Positions 24,475 through 32,909 of a stretch of DNA of 64,000 nt are shown one piece after another. Position 1 is the first letter of the stretch. The number at the start of each line of letters is the position of its first letter. Source of the DNA: DATHGT01 sp035317605 (GTDB taxonomy: Bacteria; Methylomirabilota; Methylomirabilia; Rokubacteriales; CSP1-6); assembly GCA_035317605.1 (NCBI GenBank), contig DATHGT010000213.1:13396-77395 (forward strand). The letters run 5' to 3'. The notes below the pieces were generated by a model. That model searched no databases and was not told the DNA's origin. It saw only the letters and a program-made list of their open reading frames with translations. A program made the translations under genes and the position numbers.

Positions 24475-25575
24475 TTGGCGGCCAATATCAGTGAACTCCT
24501 GCAGATTCTGGTGGATCGCGGCGCGTCGGACCTGCACGTCACGGCCGGCACCTTTCCGCAGATCCGGGTGGCCGGGCGCCTCGAACCCCTGACGGAATTC
24601 GAGGTGCTCACGCCCGAGGACACGCAACGCCTCGCCTACAGCGTCCTGAACGAAACGCAGAAGCAGCACTTCGAGGAGCGGAGCGAGCTGGACCTGTCGT
24701 TCGGCATCCCCGACCTCGCGCGCTTCCGGTGCAACGTGTTCCGTCAGCGCGGTACGGTCGGCGCGGCCATTCGCGTGATCCCGTTCGGCATTCGTTCCTT
24801 CGACGAGCTGGGGCTCCCCAAGGTCGCCCGGGAACTCGCGGATCGTCCCAAGGGTCTCGTCCTCGTGACCGGCCCCACCGGTTCGGGTAAGTCGACGACG
24901 CTGGCCGCGATGATCGACAAGATCAATCGTGAACGCCACGAACACATCATGACCATCGAGGATCCGCTCGAATTCCTTCACTCGCACAAGCAATGCGTGG
25001 TCAACCAGCGGGAGGTCTCCTCCGACACGCACTCGTTCAAGGACGCCCTGCGAGCGATCCTCCGTCAGGATCCGGACGTCGTCCTGATCGGCGAAATGCG
25101 CGACCTCGAAACCATCGCGGCCGCCATCACGATCGCCGAGACCGGACACCTGACGTTCGCCACGCTGCACACCAACTCCTGCGCGCAGACGATCAACCGG
25201 ATCATCGACGTGTTTCCCACCGCCCAGCAGGCTCAGGTCCGGGCCCAGCTGTCGCTCGTGCTCGAGGGCGTCTTGTCGCAGACGCTGATCCCGAAGATCG
25301 GCGGCGGCCGAGTGATGGCGATGGAAGTCATGGTGGCGACCCCGGCCGTCCGCAACCTCATCCGGGAGGAGAAGGTTCACCAGATCTACTCCCTGCTCCA
25401 GGCCGGTTCGAAGTACGGAATGCAGACCATGAATCAGTCGCTGGCCGACCTCGTCCGGCGGCGCCTGATCACCCGAGATCATGCCCTCAACCGTTCGAGC
25501 GTCCCCGACGAGCTCGTCCAGCTTCTCCAGCACGACGGCGCGGCGAGCCCGTTCGCGACCGCCGGACGGCGTTAG
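24475..25575 (+). CDS. pilT: pilus retraction ATPase PilT
   Basis: 366 aa from a TTG at 24475, the only in-frame start that fits the family N-terminus (ANISELLQILVDRGASDLHVTAG); GAGGGAG precedes it closely. Walker A GPTGSGKSTT, Asp box IEDPLEFLH, Walker B VVLIGEMRDLETIAAA, His box FATLHTNSCAQTI and the AIRNLIRE-like AVRNLIREEK needed for retraction are all present. It depolymerises the pilus for twitching and DNA uptake. The UUG start and upstream hairpin suggest lower expression than pilB. Confidence 0.95.
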   Translation: MAANISELLQILVDRGASDLHVTAGTFPQIRVAGRLEPLTEFEVLTPEDTQRLAYSVLNETQKQHFEERSELDLSFGIPDLARFRCNVFRQRGTVGAAIRVIPFGIRSFDELGLPKVARELADRPKGLVLVTGPTGSGKSTTLAAMIDKINRERHEHIMTIEDPLEFLHSHKQCVVNQREVSSDTHSFKDALRAILRQDPDVVLIGEMRDLETIAAAITIAETGHLTFATLHTNSCAQTINRIIDVFPTAQQAQVRAQLSLVLEGVLSQTLIPKIGGGRVMAMEVMVATPAVRNLIREEKVHQIYSLLQAGSKYGMQTMNQSLADLVRRRLITRDHALNRSSVPDELVQLLQHDGAASPFATAGRR

Positions 25576-25584
25576 CCCCGCGTC

Positions 25585-26796
25585 ATGAGTGTCTTCGCCT
25601 ACCGAGGACGAACGGCCAGCGGCATCATCACCGGTGAGGTGGAGGCGGACGACCGCATGACGGTCGTGGCCCAGCTTCGGGCGAAGGGTGTAGTCGCCAC
25701 CGCGGTCAGGGAGCGGGCGCCGCGCTTCGGGGCGTTGGGGTCATGGCGAACGCGTCGCCGGAAGGCGAAGGACAAGCATCTCGCAATCTACACGCGTCAA
25801 TTCTCGACGATGATCGACGCGGGCCTGCCCATCGTCCAGTGTCTGACGATCCTGAGCGAGCAGAGCGAATCGAAGGTGCTCCGCACCGTCACCAACGGGA
25901 TCGCGCGTGACGTCGAGGGCGGCAGCACACTGGCCGACGCGTATCGGAAGCATCCCCGGACCTTTCAAGACCTGTACGTCAACATGCTCCAGGCGGGCGA
26001 AGCCGCGGGTATCCTCGACATCGTGCTTCAGCGGCTGGCCACGTACATCGAGAAAGCCGCCTCGCTCAAGCGCAAGGTGAAGAGCGCGATGGTATATCCC
26101 TCCACCATCATCTCGGTGGCGGTTCTGGTCATCATCTTCATGATGACGTTCGTGATCCCGACCTTCGCCACGATGTTCGCGCAACTCGGCGCCGACTTGC
26201 CGCTACCGACGGCGATCGTGCTGGCCATGTCCGAGTTCACCCGGCGCTACATCTTGCTCATCGTGGCCGCCCTCACCGGCTTCGTCTTCGGCGTCCGCGC
26301 CTTCTACCGAACGGACCGGGGCAGCCAGATCATCGATCGCCTGATGCTGAAGATCCCCGTCGTGGGAACCCTCGTGCAAAAGGTCGCGGTGGCACGCTTC
26401 ACCCGCACCCTCGGCACGCTGGTGGCCGCGGGCGTCCCCATTCTCGAAGGGCTGCGCATCACCGCGCGGTCAGCCGGCAACCGGGTGGTCGAAGCTTCCG
26501 TGATGCAAGCCCGCGAGGCCGTCACCGCCGGGCGGCCATTGTCGGAGCCGCTCCGCACCGCGCCGGTCTTTCCGCCCATGGTGACGCATATGATCAGCGT
26601 GGGGGAGAGCACCGGATCGCTCGATCAGATGCTCTCGAAGATCGCCGATTTCTACGACGACGAAGTCGACAGCGCCGTCAGCGCGTTGATGTCGTTGCTC
26701 GAGCCGGTCATGATCGTCATCCTCGGCGTGATCATCGGCGGGCTCGTGGTGGCGCTCTACCTGCCGATCTTCAAGATCGTCACCCTCATCAAATAG
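25585..26796 (+). CDS. pilC: type IV pilus inner-membrane platform protein PilC
   Basis: 403 aa with the two T2SSF domains of the family: LAIYTRQFSTMIDAGLPIVQCL and VAVARFTRTLGTLVAAGVPIL, each followed by hydrophobic segments (about residues 175-200, 215-240 and a C-terminal helix 370-398). It sits in the inner membrane and couples PilB and PilT to the pilin. It starts 9 nt after pilT and shares a base with the next start (TAGTG). Confidence 0.96.
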   Translation: MSVFAYRGRTASGIITGEVEADDRMTVVAQLRAKGVVATAVRERAPRFGALGSWRTRRRKAKDKHLAIYTRQFSTMIDAGLPIVQCLTILSEQSESKVLRTVTNGIARDVEGGSTLADAYRKHPRTFQDLYVNMLQAGEAAGILDIVLQRLATYIEKAASLKRKVKSAMVYPSTIISVAVLVIIFMMTFVIPTFATMFAQLGADLPLPTAIVLAMSEFTRRYILLIVAALTGFVFGVRAFYRTDRGSQIIDRLMLKIPVVGTLVQKVAVARFTRTLGTLVAAGVPILEGLRITARSAGNRVVEASVMQAREAVTAGRPLSEPLRTAPVFPPMVTHMISVGESTGSLDQMLSKIADFYDDEVDSAVSALMSLLEPVMIVILGVIIGGLVVALYLPIFKIVTLIK

Positions 26797-28409
26797 TGAA
26801 CCCGCTGGCCCTCGATCCTGACGCGCTGCTTCGCGCTCACTGTTGGGGCCGGCTGGCCGTCGTCGGGTTCCTCGTGGCCGTCGGTCCGTGGACCCCTGCC
26901 GTCTTCGTGCCCACCGCGAGCGCCGCCTTGCTCGTGGCCCTGGTCGCGCTCGTGGTCGTGTCGTCCGGGCTCCTACTCTTCCTCGGCCGGCCGCCGAGGC
27001 CCCGCGTGGTCGTCTGGCTGCTCTGCGTGCTCGACGCCGCCTTGATCACCGCCGTCGTCGCGGCCACCGGGGGCGCACGTTCAACTCTCGTCTCACTCTA
27101 CGTTCTCCTGGGCGTCGGCGCCTGCCTGCTGCTGTCCCGCTGGGGTGCGCTCGCGATCGCTCTGATCTCGAGCGGCCTCTATGCCGTGCTCCTGTCGGCG
27201 CGGAGTGTCGTCCCCGCGGTGGCGTTTGCCGAGCCGGTCGACCGGATGGCCGCCCTCGACATGCTGGCGATCCTCATGACGTCAGGGACCATCATCCTCG
27301 TGTCGCTCGTCGGAGGCAGCCTCGCCGAGCGCTGCCTGCTGAGCCAGCGCGAGCTGGAGCGGGAGCGTCGGAACCTCGGCGATCTGCAAGCCTTCAGTGA
27401 CATCATCTTCCAGTCCGTGGGCACGGGCCTCGTCGCGCTGGACGGCACGCATCGCATTACGGCGTTCAACCGGGCCGCGGAAGCGATGACCGGGCTCCCG
27501 GCCTCGCTGGCCGTCGGCGCCAGTTGGACCGACGTGTTTGGCGTGAGGCCTCCGCTCGAAGACGTCCAAGCGCAGTCCGCCGTTCCCGTTCGGCGGGAGA
27601 TCGAGCTGCGCCGGGCTGATGGCACGACTCTGCCCGTTCGCGTCACCGCCTCGCCGCTCGAGGGCAGCGGCGGCGGTCCCTTCGGCTGCGTGGCCGCGTG
27701 CGAGGACTTGTCGTCGATCCGGGCCATGGAGGCCAGGGTACGCCAGGCCGATCGTCTGGCCACACTGGGCCGAATGGCGGCGAACATCGCGCACGAGGTG
27801 CGCAATCCCCTGGCTTCGCTCAGCGGGGCCGTCGAGGCGCTCACCGGCTCCGACGTGGCGGGAGACGCGCGAGGGCGACTCTCCGCGATCGTGGTGCGCG
27901 AGTCCAGCCGCCTCAGCGAGACCATCGAACACTTTCTCGAATACGCGCATCCGGCGCCGCTCGTGATGGAGCCCATCGACGCCGTGCTCGTCGTCGACGA
28001 CGTGGTCTCCGCGTTGTCTCCGCGCGCCTGCTCCGGCGGCGTGAAGATCGTTCGCGTGTTTCCGGCGTCACTTCCGCTGGAGGCGGATCGTGGGCGATTC
28101 CGTCAGGTCGTGTGGACTCTGTGCATGCATGCGCTGGGCGCCATGCCCTCCGGCGGCGAATTACGCGTCGAGGCCCAGAGCCAGGCCGGCATGATCGAGA
28201 TCACGGTCGCGGACACCGGCGATGGGATCGCCCCCGAAGACCTTCCTCACGCGTTCGAGCCGTTCTTCGCGGCCCGCCACGAGGTCGCCGGCCTCGGCCT
28301 CGCCCTCGTGTATCGCATCGTTCAGGAGCACGGCGGCGAGATCACGGCTCGCAGCGAAGGTGGACTGGGCGCCGAGTTCACCCTCCGCTTCCCGGAGCGC
28401 CATGCCTGA
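26796..28409 (+). CDS. pilS: PilS-like membrane sensor histidine kinase
   Basis: 537 aa. A GTG overlaps the pilC stop. Six hydrophobic segments fill residues 18-185, as in PilS, followed by a helical linker, PAS (205-310), HisKA (AANIAHEVRNPLASLSGAVEAL) and an HATPase with DTGDGI and GLGLALVYRI. The N-box is poor (WTLCMHALGAMPSGG, His where Asn is usual), so ATP binding may be altered. In Pseudomonas, PilS senses pilin in the membrane and controls PilR. Overlap with pilR and the pilin promoter just downstream support this pair. Confidence 0.88.
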   Translation: MNPLALDPDALLRAHCWGRLAVVGFLVAVGPWTPAVFVPTASAALLVALVALVVVSSGLLLFLGRPPRPRVVVWLLCVLDAALITAVVAATGGARSTLVSLYVLLGVGACLLLSRWGALAIALISSGLYAVLLSARSVVPAVAFAEPVDRMAALDMLAILMTSGTIILVSLVGGSLAERCLLSQRELERERRNLGDLQAFSDIIFQSVGTGLVALDGTHRITAFNRAAEAMTGLPASLAVGASWTDVFGVRPPLEDVQAQSAVPVRREIELRRADGTTLPVRVTASPLEGSGGGPFGCVAACEDLSSIRAMEARVRQADRLATLGRMAANIAHEVRNPLASLSGAVEALTGSDVAGDARGRLSAIVVRESSRLSETIEHFLEYAHPAPLVMEPIDAVLVVDDVVSALSPRACSGGVKIVRVFPASLPLEADRGRFRQVVWTLCMHALGAMPSGGELRVEAQSQAGMIEITVADTGDGIAPEDLPHAFEPFFAARHEVAGLGLALVYRIVQEHGGEITARSEGGLGAEFTLRFPERHA

Positions 28410-29796
28410 GGGCCGGATTCTCGTCGTCGACGACGAGCTGAGCATGCGCGAGGTGCTCGAGATCACGCTCCGGCAGGAGGGCTACGACGTCACCCTGGCC
28501 GACGGCGGCGAAGCGGCGCTCCGAGCTCTCGACGCGGCCGCCTTCGATCTCGTCGTCACCGATCTCCGGATGCGCGGCGTCGACGGGCTTGCCGTGCTCA
28601 GGGCCGTCAAGGAGCGCGCGCCGGGAACGGCCGTCCTGATGTTGACCGCGTTTGCTTCGACGGACACCGCGGTCGAGGCGATGAAGCTCGGCGCCTACGA
28701 CTACGTGACCAAGCCGTTCAAGCTCGATGAGCTCCGGCTCACGATCGCCAGCGCGCTCGAACGCCAACGGCTACGCGAGGAAAACCAGGCGCTCCGGCGC
28801 CAGCTCCAGCGAGAGCACGGGTTGCCGAATTTCGTGGGGCGCAGCCGCCGGATGCTCGAAATCTTCGAGACCATCCGGAAGATCGCCGACAGTCCATCGA
28901 ACGTCATGATCACGGGCGAGACGGGCACGGGCAAGGAACTGGTCGCGCAGGCGATCCACCAGGAGAGTCCGCGCGGGGTGCGGCCGTTCGTCTCCGTCAA
29001 CTGCGGGGCCATTCCCGAGGGGCTGATGGAGTCCGAGCTGTTCGGCCACGTCAAAGGCTCGTTCACGGGCGCCGTGAGCGATACGCGCGGGCTCTTTGCC
29101 GCCGCGGACGGCGGCACCTTGTTTCTCGACGAGATCACCGAGATTCCCCCCTCGGTCCAGGTGAAGCTGTTGCGCGCCATCCAGGAGCGGTCCATCCGTC
29201 GCGTGGGCGACACGCGCGACCTGCGTGTCGACGTGCGGCTGATCGCGGCCTCGAACCGGGACCTGGCCGGGGCCGTGGCCGAGGGAGTCCTGCGCGAGGA
29301 TTTGTTTTACCGCCTCAACGTGATTCCGATCCATCTGCCACCACTTCGCGAGCGGCGAGACGACATCCCGCTCCTCGTGAACCACTTCATCCAGAAGCTG
29401 GCGCGCGAAACCGGCAAAGACGTCCGAGGCATCACTCCTGAAGCGTTGGCCATGCTGGAGCAGCAGCGCTGGCCGGGGAATATTCGCGAATTGCAGAACT
29501 CGATCGAACGGGCCATCGTGCTCGGGACGGGGCCGACCCTGGAAGTCGATGCGTTGCCGAGTCAGCTCAGTCGGCCCGTCCCCGTCGGCGACGCCTCGCT
29601 CGAGATTCCGCCCGAAGGCCTCGACCTGGAGGCCACGCTGGAGAACATCGAACACCGGCTTCTCAGGGCGGCGCTCGAGCGCAGCGGCGGCGTACAAACC
29701 CGTGCCGCCGAACTCCTCAAGATGAGTTTTCGCCAATTCCGCTACAAGCTCCAGAAGGCGGGCGGTGCCGAAGCTCCTGCTCCTCGTGCCAAGTGA
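28402..29796 (+). CDS. pilR: PilR-like sigma-54 response regulator
   Basis: 464 aa from the ATG at 28402, overlapping pilS by 8 nt. Receiver with phospho-acceptor Asp54 (LVVTDLRMRGVDG), AAA+ domain with GETGTGKELVAQAIH, loop ESELFGHVKGSFTGAV (GSFTGA variant), GGTLFLDEITE and PWPGNIRELQN-type motif (QRWPGNIRELQNSIERAI), then a short Fis-like helix-turn-helix (AAELLKMSFRQFRYKLQKAG). It should activate the -24/-12 promoter found 108 bases after its stop, in front of the pilins. Confidence 0.92.
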   Translation: MPEGRILVVDDELSMREVLEITLRQEGYDVTLADGGEAALRALDAAAFDLVVTDLRMRGVDGLAVLRAVKERAPGTAVLMLTAFASTDTAVEAMKLGAYDYVTKPFKLDELRLTIASALERQRLREENQALRRQLQREHGLPNFVGRSRRMLEIFETIRKIADSPSNVMITGETGTGKELVAQAIHQESPRGVRPFVSVNCGAIPEGLMESELFGHVKGSFTGAVSDTRGLFAAADGGTLFLDEITEIPPSVQVKLLRAIQERSIRRVGDTRDLRVDVRLIAASNRDLAGAVAEGVLREDLFYRLNVIPIHLPPLRERRDDIPLLVNHFIQKLARETGKDVRGITPEALAMLEQQRWPGNIRELQNSIERAIVLGTGPTLEVDALPSQLSRPVPVGDASLEIPPEGLDLEATLENIEHRLLRAALERSGGVQTRAAELLKMSFRQFRYKLQKAGGAEAPAPRAK

Positions 29797-29880
29797 CGTT
29801 TTTTGTCATCGACGATTGTCAACGATTACCGTCCCGCGAGGAGTTGGATCTCGTCGAACCTGCTAACGCGGCAAAAAAGC

Positions 29881-29893
29881 GCACGTGACGTGC
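29881..29893. promoter_or_regulatory. inverted repeat upstream of the pilin -24/-12 promoter
   Basis: GCACGT-G-ACGTGC, a perfect 6-bp inverted repeat 10 bases before the -24 box. This is close for a PilR enhancer, so it may bind a second regulator or serve in promoter architecture. Confidence 0.4.
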
Positions 29894-29903
29894 TTCACAG
29901 GTC

Positions 29904-29919
29904 TGGCATAGGCGCTGCA
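29904..29919 (+). promoter_or_regulatory. sigma-54 promoter of the pilin genes
   Basis: TGGCATAGGCGCTGCA has GG, ten bases, GC and close agreement with TGGCAC-N5-TTGCA. The start is expected near 29930, giving a leader of about 57 nt to pilA. pilA transcription by sigma-54 under PilS/PilR is established in Pseudomonas, and pilS-pilR lie directly upstream here. Confidence 0.75.
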
Positions 29920-29986
29920 ACCAAGCACTGCCGCGGCTGACGAACCAGCCCAGTGCGGTGCAAATCAACTTTCAGGAGGCAGTGCC

Positions 29987-30505
29987 ATGACGGAGTTCTG
30001 GCGGAAGAAACGGCAGCTCATCGGTAACCAGCACGGGTTCACCCTCATCGAACTGATGATCGTCATCGCGATCATCGGCATCCTCGCGGCGATTGCAATC
30101 CCGATCTACTCCAACATGCAGGCGCGCGCCCGCATCGCGAAGGCCCAGTCTGACCTTCGTGGTATGCATTCGGCGCTGGTGGCCTTCGGCGCCACCTGCG
30201 GCGACGTGCCGGGCAGCAACCCAGCGATCACGACCGGGGCTGTTCTGACGTTCGCCGCCGCCGGCGCCGCCGTGGCGTGCAACACCGTGAGCGGTGCGGC
30301 CACCGGTACGTTGGCCGCGCTCGGCAACCAGGTGCAGGACGCGAATCAGGTGGCCTCCGGGCCGTTCTATCAGCCGGGCAGAAACTTCACTCCGCCCGCC
30401 GGCTGGACTTATACGTACACACGCACCGGCGTCGGCCAGTACACGCTCAATGGCCAGACCGCGGCCGGCGGCGACATGCCGAACCCCGGCATCACCTTCC
30501 CATAA
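29987..30505 (+). CDS. pilA: type IV major pilin PilA, copy 1
   Basis: 172 aa with AGGAGG 7 nt before the ATG. A 17-residue positively charged leader (MTEFWRKKRQLIGNQHG) is cut before FTLIELMIVIAIIGILAAIA; Glu5 of the mature protein is present. The mature part is 155 residues, with two cysteines about 40 residues apart (ATCGD and VACNT) and a glycine/threonine-rich C-terminal region (GWTYTYTRTGVGQY). It is the main subunit of the pilus fibre, exported, cut by PilD and polymerised by PilB. It is nearly identical to the following gene apart from the leader. Confidence 0.95.
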   Translation: MTEFWRKKRQLIGNQHGFTLIELMIVIAIIGILAAIAIPIYSNMQARARIAKAQSDLRGMHSALVAFGATCGDVPGSNPAITTGAVLTFAAAGAAVACNTVSGAATGTLAALGNQVQDANQVASGPFYQPGRNFTPPAGWTYTYTRTGVGQYTLNGQTAAGGDMPNPGITFP

Positions 30506-30517
30506 GCGAAAGCGACG

Positions 30518-30543
30518 GTAGGGGGCCGGCCCAGGCCCCCTAC
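30518..30543 (+). other. strong hairpin between the two pilin genes
   Basis: GTAGGGGGCC and GGCCCCCTAC make a perfect 10-bp stem with a 6-base loop, 12 nt after the stop of copy 1. No U-tract. It could protect the first pilin message from 3' decay or cause partial termination, so that copy 1 is made in excess. Confidence 0.65.
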
Positions 30544-30567
30544 CCAATTCCCACAGGAGGGCAGGAC

Positions 30568-31086
30568 ATGATGCGGTTCTGGCAGAAGAGACGGCGGCTC
30601 ATCCGTAACCAGCGCGGTTTCACCCTGATCGAGCTGATGATCGTCATCGCGATCATCGGCATCCTGGCGGCGATCGCGATCCCCATCTACTCCAACATGC
30701 AGGCCCGCGCCCGCATCGCGAAGGCCCAGTCCGACCTCCGCGGCATGCACTCGGCGCTGGTCGCCTTCAGCGCCACCTGCGGCGACGTGCCAGGTAGCAA
30801 CCCAGCGATCACGACCGGGGCTCTTCTGACGTTCGCCGCCGCCGGCGCCGCCGTGGCGTGCAACACCGTGAGCGGTGCGGCCACCGGTACGCTGGCCGCG
30901 CTCGGCAACCAGGTGCAGGACGCGAATCAGGTGATTTCCGGGCCCTTCTATCAGCCGGGCGCGAACTTCACTCCGCCGGCCGGGTGGACCTATACCTACA
31001 CGCGCACCGGCGCGGGGCAGTACACGCTCAACGGTCAGACGGCGGCCGGTGGTGACATGCCAAACCCCGGTATCACCTTCCCATAA
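30568..31086 (+). CDS. pilA2: type IV major pilin PilA, copy 2
   Basis: 172 aa, preceded by CAGGAGG. Leader MMRFWQKRRRLIRNQRG (17 residues; the second ATG would give 16) then FTLIELMIVIAIIGILAAIA. The mature protein matches copy 1 except at five positions. Its leader is more basic (RRRLIRNQRG). It may supply a second, subtly different subunit, or be a recent duplication kept for dosage. It lacks its own -24/-12 box in the short gap and is probably transcribed from the copy 1 promoter. Confidence 0.95.
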   Translation: MMRFWQKRRRLIRNQRGFTLIELMIVIAIIGILAAIAIPIYSNMQARARIAKAQSDLRGMHSALVAFSATCGDVPGSNPAITTGALLTFAAAGAAVACNTVSGAATGTLAALGNQVQDANQVISGPFYQPGANFTPPAGWTYTYTRTGAGQYTLNGQTAAGGDMPNPGITFP

Positions 31087-31104
31087 GCGTATCCGCATGA
31101 TGAG

Positions 31105-31136
31105 ACCAGGTGGGCCCGCAGTCGGGGCCCCCTGGT
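31105..31136 (+). other. hairpin after the second pilin gene
   Basis: ACCAGGTGGGCCC and GGGGCCCCCTGGT pair with a mismatch or bulge around a 6-base loop, starting 19 nt after the stop. No U-tract. It separates abundant pilin mRNA from pilD. Confidence 0.55.
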
Positions 31137-31151
31137 CGGCACTCTCGATCC

Positions 31152-31913
31152 ATGCCCACCCAACTCCTCATCCCCGTCGCGGCCGTCATCGGCGCCATCA
31201 TCGGCAGCTTCCTGAACGTCGTGATCGTCCGCGTGCCTCGTCACGAGAGCCTGGTGACGCCGCGCTCGCGATGCCCCGCGTGCGGCACCGAATTGTGCTG
31301 GTTCGACAACATCCCTGTCCTGAGCTTCCTCGCGCTTCGTGGTTCCTGCCGGGCGTGCGGTGCGGCCATCTCCTGGCGCTATCCGACCATCGAAGGTCTG
31401 ACCGCGCTGTTGTTCGCGGCGGCGGCATGGCGGAGCACCTCGATCGCGGATCTGCTCGTCGCGTGGTTGTTCCTCGCGGCGCTCGTGGCAATCGCCGGCA
31501 TCGATCTCGAACATCAGATCATTCCCGATCGCATCACCCTGCCCGGCATTGTGGTGGGCTTTCTGACCTCATTTCTGGGCACTCGCGCATCGTGGCTCGA
31601 CTCGCTGCTGGGCATTCTCGCGATCGGCGGCATCCTCCTCGCCGTCATCATCGTGAGCGGCGGGGGCATGGGAGGCGGCGACGTGAAGCTCGGGGCGATG
31701 ATGGGTGCGTTCCTCGGGTACAAGCTGGCACTCCTCGCGCTGTTTCTGGCGGTCATTAGCGGCGGATGCGTCGCCCTAGCGTTGCTCTTCACCGGGATTC
31801 GGCGGCGAAAAGATCCAATCCCCTTTGGCCCATTCCTTGCGATGTCGGCTGCCATCGCACTGCTTTGGGGGGAGACAATTCTCACGTGGTATCTCACAGC
31901 ATTCTCGTTCTAG
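31152..31913 (+). CDS. pilD: prepilin peptidase/methylase PilD
   Basis: 253 aa from the ATG at 31152. The first helix (VAAVIGAIIGSFLNVVIVRV) leads to the cytoplasmic zinc loop with two CxxC pairs (CPACGTELCW and CRACG), then further membrane helices carrying the catalytic aspartates of the aspartic protease (GIDLEHQIIPD and GGGDVKLGAMMG). It cleaves leaders before Phe1 of the pilins and N-methylates Phe1. It serves both pilins and the minor pilins that follow. Confidence 0.96.
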   Translation: MPTQLLIPVAAVIGAIIGSFLNVVIVRVPRHESLVTPRSRCPACGTELCWFDNIPVLSFLALRGSCRACGAAISWRYPTIEGLTALLFAAAAWRSTSIADLLVAWLFLAALVAIAGIDLEHQIIPDRITLPGIVVGFLTSFLGTRASWLDSLLGILAIGGILLAVIIVSGGGMGGGDVKLGAMMGAFLGYKLALLALFLAVISGGCVALALLFTGIRRRKDPIPFGPFLAMSAAIALLWGETILTWYLTAFSF

Positions 31914-32374
31914 GCCGTCGAGGGTTCTCCGTGATCGAGCTGCTCGCGGTCCTCGGGATCATGGGAGCCATGACCGCAACGTCGATCCCCTGGATGATCA
32001 GCTACTGGCGAACCGCCACCCTCAGGGCGGGGGCCGAAGAGCTCGCTGCGGGGCTCAACAACGGTCGTCAGCTCGCGATCTCCCAGTCCCAGCAGGTCTG
32101 TGTCGAAGTGGTGAACAACCAGTACCGCTACCGACTCCTGAACTGTGTGGGAGCGGTGTGGACCGGTCCCGGCAGCGGCGCCAACGGCTTCTTCCGCCTG
32201 GCGAACAACATGGGTGTGGCCACGAACGTGAATCCGGTCTTCGACTATCTTGGCGCGGCCACTCCTGGTGCAACGCTGACCGTGACGAATCCCCAGGGAG
32301 GAGCGGCCCTGTCGGTGGTCGTCTCCCCGGCCGGACGCGTCCGCATCTGTCCCGCGGCCGGATGTGCGGGATGA
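31886..32374 (+). CDS. minor pilin, FimT/GspH type
   Basis: 162 aa from a GTG at 31886 that overlaps pilD by 28 nt; GGGGGGAGA lies about 12 nt upstream. Short leader ending RRG then FSVIELLAVLGIMGAMTATSI (Glu5 present). The GspH-like part has LRAGAEELAAGLNNGRQLAISQSQ and a C-terminal region ending GRVRICPAAGCAG with a possible disulfide. Minor pilins of this type prime pilus assembly and in some species bind DNA. Overlaps the next gene as ATGA. Confidence 0.88.
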   Translation: MVSHSILVLGRRGFSVIELLAVLGIMGAMTATSIPWMISYWRTATLRAGAEELAAGLNNGRQLAISQSQQVCVEVVNNQYRYRLLNCVGAVWTGPGSGANGFFRLANNMGVATNVNPVFDYLGAATPGATLTVTNPQGGAALSVVVSPAGRVRICPAAGCAG

Positions 32375-32907
32375 CGGCGATCCTCCGCGACACGGCCGGT
32401 ATGTCGGTCGTCGAGGTGGTCATCGCCCTCGGGGTCATCATGGTTGGCCTCGTCGCTCTCCTCGCCACGATGCCTCTCAGCACGAGCAGCATCGCGCAGT
32501 CCAACCTCAAGACCACGGCGACGTTCCTCGCCCAGCAGCGTCTCGAGCAGATCAAGAATGCCCAGTGGTGTCCGACGTGTGGGGGCGCTGGGGCCGCCGT
32601 CGACACCCTCGGTGGCGGGGGCTCCAACGGTGGGGCCGCCGTCGCCCAATGGCCCGACGAAGCCTACAACACGATCGTGGTGCCTTCGGGTAACACGAAC
32701 GCCAGCTATCCGCGGTTTCGCCGCGAGGTGAGAATCGCCGACTGCTCGGTCGCGTCCTGTAGTGGAATCGCCATCGGAACGGCCTCGGCCAACACCCTCC
32801 GTCAGGTGACGGTGACCGTGTTCTTCTTCGGGTTGACGGGAGCTGGGCTCGTCACGGCGAACGAAGAGAACGTGCAGGTCATCACGCTCGTCGCCCGGAG
32901 ATCGTGA
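32371..32907 (+). CDS. minor pilin, PilV/GspI type
   Basis: 178 aa. Leader MTAILRDTAG then MSVVEVVIALGVIMVGLVALL with Met at +1 and Glu5. The following helix has TTATFLAQQRLEQIKN, a PilV hallmark, and four cysteines (CPTCGG and ADCSVASC) that may form two disulfides. It is predicted to sit at the pilus tip with the neighbouring minor pilins. Start overlaps the stop of the FimT-like gene. Confidence 0.85.
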   Translation: MTAILRDTAGMSVVEVVIALGVIMVGLVALLATMPLSTSSIAQSNLKTTATFLAQQRLEQIKNAQWCPTCGGAGAAVDTLGGGGSNGGAAVAQWPDEAYNTIVVPSGNTNASYPRFRREVRIADCSVASCSGIAIGTASANTLRQVTVTVFFFGLTGAGLVTANEENVQVITLVARRS

Positions 32908-32909
32908 CT

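Larger units (their letters stand above)
29987..31086 (+). repeat. tandem duplication of the pilin gene
   Basis: Two 519-nt units, 62 nt apart, each with CAGGAGG 7 nt before the ATG. The predicted mature proteins differ at only five of 155 residues (Gly/Ser, Val/Leu, Ala/Ile, Arg/Ala, Val/Ala), while the cleaved leaders differ more. Long stretches of DNA are identical. Confidence 0.9.

Noticed and set aside
30518..30543. Hairpin between pilins as an intrinsic terminator
   Set aside because: No U-tract follows, and pilA2 has no separate promoter in the gap, so read-through must happen.
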